Shown here one piece after another: positions 37,233 through 49,000 of a DNA stretch of 64,000 nucleotides; positions within the stretch are counted from its first letter, which is position 1, and each line of letters starts with the position of its first letter. The position numbers and the translations under genes are program-made. The notes below the pieces were generated by a model. It had not been told where the DNA came from. It worked only from the letters and a program-made list of their open reading frames with translations, and searched no databases. This stretch comes from Membranipora membranacea. Lineage: Eukaryota > Bryozoa > Gymnolaemata > Cheilostomatida > Membraniporidae. Location of the stretch: NCBI GenBank assembly GCA_914767715.1, contig OU612075.1, positions 1,920,001-1,984,000 of the forward strand. The letters are read 5' to 3'.

Positions 37233-37559
37233 TAATAGCCTATTTCCAAGCGATCCCTCATCTCATGATTAAGCCCACCCGACATATCTCCACTACAAGG
37301 TCTCACCGGCGCACAGTGCAGTCGGTGATCGCTGGTAAGATAAGCAAGCCGTACACATCATTGGCATTCTTGGACCTTATGTGAGTAAATTTAATCACAC
37401 GTTTAGTAGAAAGAGTTTCTGTCAGACTTCTACATCTGGAACGATCACAAGCAAACAATCGGGAGTGTTGTTCAGCCATCTTATGTCAGCATACCAAAGA
37501 CAGTAGATATAATCTAAGCTCTTTGAGATTACCAGTGACCAGAGAAGTACATGAGACCT

Positions 37560-37580
37560 GCACAGACAGACAGACAGACG
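37560..37580. repeat. (CAGA)n microsatellite
   Basis: Five tandem units within the candidate 5' region of gene B. Confidence 0.9.
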
Positions 37581-37649
37581 GCTCTAACAAAGAATCTCTC
37601 ATTGTTCCAGCCTGATAACACTTACCACAAAAACCTCTTTGTTTGGTAA

Positions 37650-39499
37650 GTAGATATGACAGAATATATAATCATGATTTTGAGAGGTGATTCAGCAAGC
37701 CAAAAGAATGAGTTTATGTGTTTGTTTAGGTAAGAATTACTTTGTCATTAGATTTGTGTCAGCTCCGTGATCCATCGTGGGACTTTGCAGCTCAAAAACT
37801 GATGAGGATCGAAGAATGCTTTTCAGTACATCCTAATGTTTATTTTCATTTTCCATTTTCAAAACATGGACGCTGCAATGCCCCATAGTGGTAGTTGTCC
37901 GAGCAACTGGGCAATTGCTTAACATACAATCAAATCAATTATATAATTATCTCCCTCTCGCCCTAATTTTTCCCTAAGTTTTGTTGACTCTAACCAACAA
38001 ACTAACCTGCCAGCCATGCTCTGACTGAGAGATGGTGCATCGCTCTGACATTCAGCGGCAGAACTGAATTTTCTAAGGCAGGACCTACCCTAGAAGAGTT
38101 AAGTCTTTACGGAGGAAAATATCTCTTCTTCGCACAATCAAGTAATATTGTGATTGGTTGCTAACATTTCCTCACCATCATTCATTGGTGCTAGCTAAAT
38201 TTATTAACCCAAAAGCTTGCTATATTATTCCAGCTAAAATTTACTCCAGCTTAATTATCAAGGGTTTTGCAGAAACCTGCCAGGTCAATTACATTTGACT
38301 TTGGCTTTAATAATTTTGTTTTGTTTCACAGCTACTGCTTTGTTGTTAACTAATTCCAATCTGATTCTAGGAACTGATTGAAAATAATTCCAGTAAAAGT
38401 TCAGGCTTGTTTTTTCAAGCTTTCAAGCAATGTCAAATATCAATGAAAACATTACAAGCATGAGAGAAAAATAGCACCATTGTTGTTGATAATAATATAT
38501 CCAGAATTAAATTTTCATATTTCCAGGCACCATAAAAACTTCTTTGTGCAATGCTTCTCGCCTTGAACAAAACTAACATTGAAATTCTACACCTGTAGTA
38601 CTATTACTATATTTCTGCACAGAAGGATCACCAACAATTTTTATCAACAAAGAAAATTTACTTGTGCCAAAATTCAATTTGTTTTCAAAGTTAGTTGGTA
38701 AATTTGTAATTTAATCCGGTTTACTATTACTCGGATAACATATTGTGAAGTATCATTAGATACATATATTGTCTCTGGAAATATAGAGTTGAGTTGAGGT
38801 TATCCAGACAAAATATATATATATTACTTGCTTAGTTTTCAACCCTCTATGTCAGAATGACAAAATATTTCTCCTTGAATAATCAATGTGCACAATTTTC
38901 CTTCTGACAATGGCAAAGTCTCAATTCACAATCTTACAAGATAATATTTGATTTTGTGTACCTGACTCTATTTCTGGATTTCTAAATATGCAGAGCATTA
39001 ATCAAAATATAGTTAATAAGGGGGGGGGGGGTGGGTCTTTCAATTAAAAAGAGCGATACTTTACTAAAGCAAGTAATCACTATCAAATCGCTCAAAATTA
39101 TCCCTCAACGGTCTTTCAACTAGACAATATTGTTCCCAAATCGCTCACTCAGAATGTATATAGTTCCATCAATGACTGAGCGATCTGAAAGCGAGAGCCT
39201 AGCAGGTATCGTTCACTCACTTTTAGGGATCAGATTGCAATTTTGGCTGTTTCTAATTGAAAGACCCCACAGGCAACACCCCTTTTGCCAGGTGTATTGT
39301 AAGCCCCACCAACAAAGCTAGATATTAAAGAAATATCATGGCAGAAATAGCTTTTACAAATCCCGCTTCTTTGTAGCCAATTATCAAACACATACCAGGT
39401 GTTTGACGATGCTAAATTTGTATTACGGGTCAAATCAGTAGTAAAATATTCCATCATTTTGTATGCAAAAAAATGACGAGATAATCTAATTCCCTTGGA
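37650..39499. other. Proposed first intron of gene B, no feature read
   Basis: AT-rich. Holds an 11-bp G run near 39021 and short TATATA tracts near 38815. Confidence 0.5.
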
Positions 39500-39706
39500 C
39501 AGGGCCGTAGATTAGAAAAAATTGTATGGGAGGCAATTAAGGATCCCTAGTATGCTACTTCTCGAGCAATTTGAGACATATAATAATGAAAATCCCAGAG
39601 GGGCTGATTCAAGCATAGATCATTCAATTAAAATGATTTTAGGCCACTGTATTTAGCTTTCTAGGGGAGGCAGTGCCTCTCTGCCTCCCTAAGAGCTACG
39701 GGCCTG
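39500..39706 (+). mobile_element. hAT-like MITE, copy 3
   Basis: CAGGGCCGTAGATTAGAAAA to GAGCTACGGGCCTG, flanked by TTGGA at 39495-39499 and 39707-39711: a clean 5-bp target duplication. Confidence 0.85.
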
Positions 39707-40999
39707 TTGGAAGAAGTTTTGTCGGTCATTCACACAAAACATGCCACCCAAAAAACATGCAGCGTAACAAACGTGTAGAGCACCCTCACAAAGCGGTCAG
39801 ACGCTGTTATCAATCAGCTGACTCCCCAAACCACCATATCTTATCCTTTTCTTGTAATGAATAACACATATGTGTTAGGTGCTTTTCTACTGTATAGGCT
39901 GTTTTCGATCAGGCAGCGCTTTACGATAATTGATCCCATCTGAATTCTTGATATGCTCAATTGCAGGTCAGTGCCCTTGCTGACAACTCATTGCGGGTCT
40001 TTTCTCTCAGGGTCAGCCACATGTCCCATTGACTGATTAACTTACGGTGAAAGTATGGGGAGAATGGGGGAAGAAGTAGTTTATGAGTAGAAGCCATGAG
40101 ACATGGGGAAGATGACATACTCTCAATATTAATTCTACGACTAGCAAAACTGAGACTGGCAGTAGGCCAATATAGGTGCAGTGATTGAGATTTCTATATC
40201 TTCTCTATGATATTCTAGCTTACCCCAATGCTTTTGCCATGTCTTATCTTGCACTTCAAAGCTCCCAACCCCTCCCGTTAGAAAAGTCTAAAAATACACC
40301 ACCTTAGTGGCAGGTTAAATATGAAAGGACATCATTTCATTGAAAAAGGGTAGATTGCTGAACTTTGCTAGCATCGCTCAGGTATTCCTCTGGGAAATCT
40401 AGAGACACCATCACCACCGCATGGAGAGGATGTGAATAAGTTCAGTAAACGGACAACTTATATCAGGATGAGCAGTTTTTGATTAACTTTGGATGATCGG
40501 TGTATAATCAAGCCAAGTACATCCGCACCCATTTATAAATCTGTAGGTGAGCTGTAATGTTAAAAATAATTCCAAATTTCTTAGAAACTGCATGTCTAGT
40601 CTAGCATGAAGCAAAGTTCACATCAGGCAAAAACATTCTTCCAAGCTATTTTGTGTTTACTTATTAATTTGACCGGGTTTTGCATGAAACCGTAATAACC
40701 CGAAAAAAGCCAAGTCTGATTAATGTATTCAGATCAGTGGTTTTATGATGATAGGTAATATGATAGAAGCGTTACAGTGACGCATAAAGTACAAGCTACC
40801 TTTTCCAAAGATTGGAATGCAGAGAGTGCCAATTACTGCCCAAGGTTAGACAAAGGTTGACGGCCAAGCAGCGTTTATCATAACAAGGGAAAATTATAGG
40901 AAATCCTTACCTTCACACATTTGCTTTTATTACATGTGTTTGCTAAACATGCTTATAATAATAATCACAAAACTGAAGTTTTGTTATATCATTATTATT

Positions 41000-41114
41000 T
41001 AGTCTAAGTGCTGAGACTCCAAGGCGCAGGGAGTAACTTGCGCAAGCTATCAAACTCCTCTTGATAGCTTGCGCAAGTAACTCCCTGCGCCTTGGAGTCT
41101 GAGCACTTAGACTA
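41000..41114. mobile_element. Hairpin MITE with 9-bp target duplication (family TAGTYTAAGYGC), copy 1
   Basis: Arms 40999-41053 and 41061-41115 pair over 55 bp with two mismatches around a 7-nt loop. Flanks ATTATTATT and ATCATTATT differ at one base of nine, which fits a Mutator-like target duplication. Confidence 0.75.
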
Positions 41115-41943
41115 ATCATTATTCAACCTTTCTTCGAAGGACAAATGATGTTTTTCAGGTAATCTGAGGTTTCGGAACACCTTTTACTTTACTGAGCTAT
41201 AATTGGCAGCCATAGGACGAAAAGCACATTTCCTATATTGATATCTATCATAATATAATCCATCAAATAGGTAACTGTGTATCTTTTATGTCACAAAGTG
41301 CCAAAGATGCGGCTTTTCACATTTAATACCTCTGTCGCCCTTCAACCACATTTGGCAGGCTGTAGATTGCCAAGTATAGGTGTTTCAGGAGAGGGACCTA
41401 TTTGTTATCATCCCCCACTGATTACATCAGTTTCCTCACACAAATTTTAAACTTCCTTATAAATGAGATGACATCAGGTTGAGATGACATCAGACTTTGA
41501 CATATAGCGCTCGGTGGGATGACAAGGTAAGCATGATGGTAACATGACTACGTGCTATTGGCCAAACAGTTTTATATATCAGTTTCCACATCCTAGAAAT
41601 TGAATCAATATAAGCGCAAAGTACTCATTCTTTGATAAGATTTTGCTTTGTAATGATGATGATTATCTTTCCTTACAATTTACCTCCAAGGCTTTGTCGA
41701 ATTATGGGTCCAAGGTATGTCAATTTGTCTGGTAGTGTATAAAGTCCCAGTGACACTCACTTTCTATAAACCTGTCTCTCCTCCAATTAATATCAGAATA
41801 ATTGTCATCGTATATAAATGCAATTTTATATGCACCGGTGGTACAGCGCCCAACGTAAGTTTTTTTGTGCAAGTCATTTCCTCTGTAAGTAAGGTGGGGC
41901 TTGGCATTAATACGAATTAAAGAGAAAATAAAATATGCGCACC

Positions 41944-42089
41944 TAGTCTAAGCCCACAAACTGTGTCGGGATAGCTGGTAGTAGCATTTCATTATCGACC
42001 ACTTTCCCCACCTCACCTTTGTTGGGAAAGTGGTTGATCATGTAAATGCGACCGCTAGCTATCCCGAGACTGTTTGAGCGCACAAACTA
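41944..42089. mobile_element. Hairpin MITE with 9-bp target duplication, copy 2
   Basis: Starts TAGTCTAAGCCCACAAAC and ends with its diverged complement. Perfect 9-bp ATGCGCACC at 41935-41943 and 42090-42098. Shares the inner GGGATAGCTGGTAGTAGC block with the copy at 52744. Confidence 0.85.
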
Positions 42090-42430
42090 ATGCGCACCTG
42101 ATAAATGACTCCTTCATGGAAGAACAGTCTTGAGGGTCATGGAAAAAAGAAAAGCCTCCTTGTTGACACATACAATGACTTTATCTATCAAAGGGTAAGG
42201 GCAGACAATCAAAAAGTCAAAAACTATCGTCATCGCCTAAGTGCTTTTGTTGTGCGATGACAAACAAACAAAAGTAGTTTATTGAGTTATTGGTTTGTCA
42301 CGAGAAAAACCAGTACGCAAACATCGGGAACTTAATCATTCACTAGGTCCTGATTGCGACAGTCAAGATGAATAACAATGAAGCTCAAAAAAGTCCATGT
42401 CACCTGTACCTTTTTGACCTACATTTTTCA

Positions 42431-42661
42431 CAGGCCCATAGTTTAGGGGAGGCTGAGAGGCACTGCCTCCCCTAGAAAGCCAAATGAGGTGACCTGATAT
42501 CAAATTAGTTGAATAATCGTTGTCATAAACAGCTCCTATTGGATTTCCTTTTGCGATTTATATGACCTAAATTGCTTTAGGAAGGTTGCAGCACCCCTGA
42601 TTTTTTAGACCTGCATCAGATATTTGCCTCCCCTACCATTTTTTTCTAAACTACGGGCATG
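42431..42661 (-). mobile_element. hAT-like MITE, copy 4
   Basis: CAGGCCCATAGTTTAGGGG to AACTACGGGCATG, with TTTCA on both sides (42426-42430, 42662-42666). Confidence 0.85.
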
Positions 42662-42880
42662 TTTCATCGTTTCGAAAAAAGCAAAATGACTTGAGCAACT
42701 TCTCTATTTCTCTCTCGCGTGGACAAGAAAATTCCAATTGATCTTCTTAGGCGGAACAGATTTTAATTACTTGAGACTTAAAAAATGGATTCTTTGAATC
42801 CGATAAAAAATAACATTAAATGCATTTGATTCTAACTTTTCACACAACAAAACCAAAACAATTTCTATCCACGGAAAGTG

Positions 42881-43065
42881 CAGGCCTGTAGTTCTAGGGG
42901 AGGCAGAGAGGTACTGCCTCCCCTAGAAAGCTAAATACAGGGGCCTAAAACACTATAATTGAATAATCTACGTTATATCTTTGCTTACAGCACTCCTCCT
43001 GTTGATGCTTCAGACTCGCCTTGATCTTTTGCCTCCCCTACCACTTTTTCTATACTACGCCCCCC
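42881..43065 (-). mobile_element. hAT-like MITE, copy 5
   Basis: CAGGCCTGTAGTTCTAGGGG start. The far end is degraded (ACTACGCCCCCC). Confidence 0.7.
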
Positions 43066-43128
43066 AATGTAAGTCAAAATTGATCCTCTGTCAACATGTA
43101 GTTTTCATGGAACACATTATTTATACGT

Positions 43129-43344
43129 CAATAATGTAGTTCTCGGGGAGGCAGGGAGGAAATACCTCCCCTAAAATGTTAAATAGAGAGGTCTAGAAAA
43201 TGCAATAATTGGATATAAGTTACTATCAGATCATTTGGAACTTCCATCTACTATTTATAATCCTGATAATCTTTACAGGCTGGTGTTACATCATCCTCCG
43301 AGGATTTTCGCCACCCCTATCATGTTTTCAAAACTACGGCCCTG
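43129..43344 (-). mobile_element. hAT-like MITE, copy 6, diverged
   Basis: The left end is decayed (AATAATGTAGTTCTCGGGG). The right end, AAACTACGGCCCTG, is intact. Confidence 0.6.
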
Positions 43345-44234
43345 CGGGTCAGTTACCCCGCGGGTACCTCCCAGTCTTCTACATGTTTATTAAATTATTC
43401 TCAGTCTGTTTGTCAACAACTGCATCAATCATTGTCTTATGGCTGCGTGTCACAGGATCTAAGGGGAGTATGATTACAATTTACGCAAAAAATTAAAAAA
43501 GAATTAGGGATATAAACCGATTAAATCATAAAACTATATAGGGTTTAACATATAGGAAATGGCTTTAAATTGCCAGACATGGTCTCATACCAACTCACAT
43601 TATTTTATAGAGTTTCATACCTTTTTCTATGTTTTCTATCAAATTTATCATGATTTATATGACTTCAAAAGGCCCCACCCAATTTTAAACTATAGCTGTC
43701 AGTAGATGACTGACCCTTGGCTCGGATTCATGACTATTCTGCATTAAACGTCTCGATAGTTGACAAAGTTTCACCTAGGTGCATTAGATTTAAATCCCTT
43801 TGTACCAAAAACAGAGGCCAGTACATGCGTACACGTGGTATGCATAATTCTTTGCTATAGGATATATTATAGCCTGAAGCAAAGAATCTCTTGTGTTTCA
43901 CAGACATTTTTTGCTTTTGTTGCGGAAACCCAAATATCTTTGAAGCAAATCATTAAAAACATTCCAACCAAGTTTTCTTCAAATTTTTTGTGGCCCTAAC
44001 AAAAGAAAAAAATCAAAAGCTTCAAGTTACAAAAAGTTGACAAGACCAGATCTCAACTGCTTCGGATCATATTGATGCTTTAACAATCCTTGAACCAATC
44101 ATGTCATATTATTAATTGAGCCCCTCCCCGAACATGCACAATGTATGACAATTTGTAGTATCATCTGAGGTACAGAAGCATCAATCATTGTAGGACTAAT
44201 TATATTTTTGTGAATTATATAGGAACTGGGGCCC

Positions 44235-44296
44235 AATCTCCGCAGGCCTAAATCTCCGCAGGCCTAAATCTCCGCAGGCCTGAGACTCCGCAGGCC
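44235..44296 (+). repeat. 16-bp tandem repeat, four copies
   Basis: The unit AATCTCCGCAGGCCTA starts at 44235, 44251, 44267 and 44283 (the last is shorter and diverged). Confidence 0.85.
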
Positions 44297-44426
44297 AAAG
44301 AGTGATCATAGGGAGGGGCAGTGATAATATACAGGGAGGGGTAGGGGTAAGTACTTGTGTGTACTACTAGTGATAATATACGGGGGGGGGGGGGGGTAAA
44401 GGGGACACACACTCCTTACCACAATG

Positions 44427-44649
44427 CAGGGTCGTAGTATAGAAAACATTACAGGGGAGGCAAAAGTTTGTGGCGAGTCCAAAGCATCAACAGTAAGTTT
44501 CTCCCCAAGCAATTTAAGGCATATATTTAGCAAATGGAATTCCCAGAGGGGCTGATTCCGACATGGATTATTCAATTATAATATTTTTAGGCCACTTTAT
44601 TCAGCACTCTAGGGGAGGCAGAGCGTCCCTGCTACCCCTATCTATCTGA
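44427..44649 (+). mobile_element. hAT-like MITE, copy 7
   Basis: CAGGGTCGTAGTATAGAAAA start and GGGGAGGCAGAGCG near the other end. The terminal bases there are degraded. Confidence 0.65.
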
Positions 44650-44689
44650 ATGGGCTGGATTAAAAGTAACTCTAAATCTTCGTTCCTTC

Positions 44690-44870
44690 TCATGGCTGTA
44701 GTTTAGAATAAATAATGACAGGGGAGACAGAATTTCTTGAGGCGAGAAGTATCACCAGGTGGGGAGCTTAATCTCCAACTGTGGAATCTGGGGCAAAGCC
44801 CTGGTTTCCAGAATGATTTAAAGATTATTATTCATTTATAGCGTTTTATAAGCCGCTCTATTTATGATTC
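44690..44870 (+). mobile_element. hAT-like MITE, copy 8, truncated
   Basis: CATGGCTGTAGTTTAGAATA and GGGGAGACAGAAT are recognisable. The right terminus is missing. Confidence 0.5.
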
Positions 44871-44915
44871 TGTCAACATGTAGTTTTCATGAAGTTTTCA
44901 TCACATTATACAAGT

Positions 44916-45081
44916 CAGGTTTGTAGTTCTAGGGGACGCAGGTAGGCAATGCCTCCCCTAAAGTGTCAAATAGAGTGGTCAAAAAATGCAATAATTGAAT
45001 ATAATAAGTCACAATCAGATCCTTTGTGACTTCCATCTACTATTTATAAACCTCTCTGCCTCCTCTAGTACTACGGGCCTG
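44916..45081 (-). mobile_element. hAT-like MITE, copy 9, internally shortened
   Basis: CAGGTTTGTAGTTCTAGGGG to TAGTACTACGGGCCTG. The upstream spacer with TCAACATGTAGTTTTCATG is shared with copy 6, so spacer and element were duplicated together. Confidence 0.7.
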
Positions 45082-45236
45082 CTTCTGGTCGGCGCGTATG
45101 AATAACACCATTGCTACTTATTTTCTTTTTCAAAATGTCACAACATATTTTCCTTGAATTCCAAGAAAGATGAGGTCAATAAGGAGACTATCAGGGCCCA
45201 AGGGGAGGTCATGTGGAACGGTTGTGCATGCTTCTG

Positions 45237-45464
45237 CAGGGTTGTAGTGTAGAAAAAATGGTAGGGGAGGCAAATGTCTGGGGCAAGTTGGAGGCATCAC
45301 CAGTAACCTCCTCCCTGAGTGATTTAGGACATATAATAAGGAAATGGACATCCCAGAGGAGCTGATTCTGACATGATCTGTTCAATTATAGTGTTTTTAG
45401 GCCACTGTATTTAGCTTTCAAGGGGAGGCAGTGCCTCTCTGCCTCCCCTAGAACTACGGCCCAG
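45237..45464 (+). mobile_element. hAT-like MITE, copy 10, with an empty-site paralogue
   Basis: CAGGGTTGTAGTGTAGAAAA to ACTACGGCCCAG, flanked by TTCTG at 45232-45236 and 45465-45469. The flanks are duplicated without the element at 45640-45840. Confidence 0.9.
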
Positions 45465-45639
45465 TTCTGTTGTTCGAATGGTGTACATTCTCCTTGTCTT
45501 CCAGGGACTGACAGTGCCAATTTTACTTCACTTATTGCTTTGAGGTCATCAATTCATTCACAGTAGCCATCAACTTCATAGAGCTGCAAAGTCAACTCAA
45601 ATGGATACTCTTCAAACATTTTTCATCTCTCATCTCTCT

Positions 45640-45840
45640 TTGCAGAAAGATCAGGTCAATGAGGAGGGCAAAAGGGGGAGAGGGAGGTCATGTGGAACGG
45701 TTGTGCCTGCGTCTTTTGTCCAAATGTTACCAACCATTCTTGTCTTTTTTGGGACTGGGAGTATCAATTTTAACTGTCACTTTACTTCACTGTCACTTTA
45801 AACAGCATACCTAATGTTTGTGACAAAATAAACCAACCAA
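45640..45840 (+). repeat. Duplicate of the flanks of 45237-45464 (empty site)
   Basis: CAGAAAGATCAGGTCAATGA and GTCATGTGGAACGGTTGTGC recur from 45165-45230, and the sequence continues into the right flank with no element between. Confidence 0.8.
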
Positions 45841-46016
45841 CCGTCACTTATTGCTAAGTCACCATGTTTCAATCTACATGTTAGCCCACAGAACTTCAGG
45901 AAACTGCATAATCTGCCCAAATGGATATTCTACAATCATTCTTCATATGTCCAAGTGATTTGATCGGCAAAAAAATTGATTAAATATATATCTTTGCAGA
46001 AGAACTTGCCGAGGTG

Positions 46017-49000
46017 ATGTCGAGTATGGATTATTACCTCAAGGATGACGAATATCAGATGCTAATGCGTGTGATTCGCACCAGGAGCGTGACCTCGATA
46101 GTACAGACAATTCTCAGGATAGATTACATGATATTACATCTGAAGTCAGCCCTACTAGCAGAGCAGAGAGTGCTGAACGACTACCAGCCAGCTGTCAGCG
46201 TCAGCAGGCCCACACCGGAGCAGTGCAGGAGTCACTCTCAGTCTAATGACTTAGTAAGTTATAGTGAATTTTTTTAGTCTGAGTTCGCACTGCACAGCCA
46301 ATGGTATTTTATGTCGTATCACAGGAGATTTTAGTTTGGTGTTATAAGGTTATAAAGTAAAGAGTTAAGGGTTATGATACTGGCTTTCACTCTCAGTCTA
46401 ATGTCCTTGTAAGTTATAGTGTAGTCCTAGTCTGAGTGCGCAGTCAACAACATTTAATGTTGCATCACATATGGTTTTTAGTCTTTAGTTGTAAGGTTCT
46501 AAAGTTTAAAGTAAAGGGTTAGAATACTGGCTTTCCTATACTTGGTCATAGACTGTTGGATGGTTGAGCCCAGCCGTTGTATGATTATAAAACATTGGTG
46601 AAGTATTGGTAAACATCAAATCCCGATAATTTAGCATATTAAATATGCTAAATTATGGAGATTGCCCGGACCATAAGTTTTTATGGTCCTGACAATTTTC
46701 TGTTACAGTATTAAAATGGGGCCTACCTTTCATATGATATAAATTGATAACCACAAGAGATAGCTTGTTTCCCTTCATGGAAATGAGCTATTTATGGTGG
46801 CATATCATTCTAATTTTGTGGGAGCTGCACTAAATTGAGCTCACTGTTTCCTTATATATCATCCATAAATTGGCTAGTAAGTGCAAGTAACATACTGCTA
46901 AAATAAAAAATTTTGTTGTGGAATTCAACACACGGAAAATTAGGGAAGGCGGCGCAGCTTACAATATTGGCTTAGCGGACCAGAAATCGAAATGATATGT
47001 ATTTTCGGAAGTGCAGGTCTTGCCTTAGAAGCTTTTTGATGTGACCATCGACTCATTTCCTTCGGACATGGGCTCAACCCATCTTAAATATACATCCAAG
47101 TCCAAGTCCAAAAACAAGTTCTGTGTAAGAATCACGGAGCCAGTCTGGGCATAAGTGACTGCAGGGCCATAGCTCAGGAAAAATAGTAGGGGAGGCAGAA
47201 ATCCTTGAGGGTTTGAAGTAACACCAGGTTGGGTATTGTAAGCTCCTGCTGAGTCCGGGGTAATCCCACAGCCTCCACAGCGTTTTCATGATATAAACAG
47301 CATATTGAAGTCCCAAATGAGCTGATTCTGACAGTATTCTGAGTATTTAAATATAGCATTGTCAGGCCACTCTATTGAGAATTTTAGGGGAGGCAGAGCG
47401 TCCCTGCCTCCCCTAGAACTACGGGCCTGGACTGAGAGAGCTATTACAAAACCTCACATGCCACGAGCCCGTCAATAATGTGCCTTATTCCAAGAAATCA
47501 TTATGTAGAACATAAACACGTTTCATCTTTAAAAATATTCCCTGAAAACTCAAGTGTACTTTATTTTTCACCTGAGTCAGTGATTGGCTAAACGCTTGAA
47601 TTTGCAGCTCCCATTGATATTGTGTTTGTTGCGGTTGCAAAGCTTAGAGCCCAAGAAGTTAAAAATGACACAGTATAAAATGCTCTATGAATGTGATTGA
47701 TTGATTTATTATAGCTATCATAAACATGTTGCGAGAAAAGGACGCATAGAAAGAGCTTGCCTTTAACTATCTGCTATTTGTATACTCTCAAGTCTATCTC
47801 TATAAATAAATAAATATGGAACTTTTGTTTTATAAAAGAAAATGTATTCTGTCTAGATGTATTGCGATCATATCGTTACCAATAAGACAGGTGTTTCTCT
47901 CATAGACCTACAATAAAAATCTTCTTTTATCTTTTCAGACTTCAAAGCCATATGCAGTACGCTCACATTTGCACAGCCCTACACCAGCGAGGCGCGTCTC
48001 GTTCCCAGACTATCAAGATGAAAGGAAACAACTTCAGGAATCGCAAGCTATCGATCTTTCACTTAAAAGAGTGTTCAAAAAGAAACCAAAGGATTTTTAT
48101 GACGTAAGATTGATTTTAAAAACCATTAACATTTTCAATCGAATGTAGTCAGTATTACAATAGAGAATTTACCCCCAGTCTAGACAAGAGAAATCTCTTT
48201 AATCTCCCTAACCAGCCATCTCTTCATTATACCCTAGGCCTAGAACAAGTTTTATCTAATCCCTGCCGTTCAGATATTCCCATTCTACTGGTGAGCCGCC
48301 ATTTGCTGGTGGCTTAAACCCTAAATGCAAACAAATTAGATCATGCTTGATCTCATAGAAAGCCATACAATTGTGTCTCTACAAGAATCAAGCTTCAGCC
48401 ATTAGCATTAGTCTGAGCCCCCCAGACTTCTGCCCCCGCCCGACGGCCCCCTCCTCCTGCGATGTTTCCATGCTAAAAACAGTAAAAACTGTAGTACTGA
48501 GCATCAAATTTATCAAACTCATATCACCATCAAAAGTTTCCATCACAAACAAAGGATATTCCAGCGATAGCTTGACCAATCTTTGTTGGCACAGGGCAAA
48601 ATGGAAGGGTTTTCTCGCAAAACCAATCAAAGGGCATTCACCTTATAATCTTTGTTATTGAGGGCTTCAACACCTACTTGTAGGTGGAGCATGATGACCG
48701 ACATAATATATGCTGGGTCAAGGAATTACACATGCCTCCGTTTGTGGTCATCTAAGTCTTCTATAATCCTTTTCAATTATTAAAATCCCTGACCATCATT
48801 TTGCCGATGTATTTACCACTAGAGTTCCAAGCTTATTTATCAGCAGTGGATGGCTTCAACATGCTTTGTCACACTGTTCCAATTATGTTGATTTACAGAT
48901 TTACAGATTTATTTATAATCCACTGTTGAAATACCCTGAGGTATTAAATAAAACAGGTGGTGAGCTCTGGTAAAAAACAAAATTGGATATCATAAAACTT

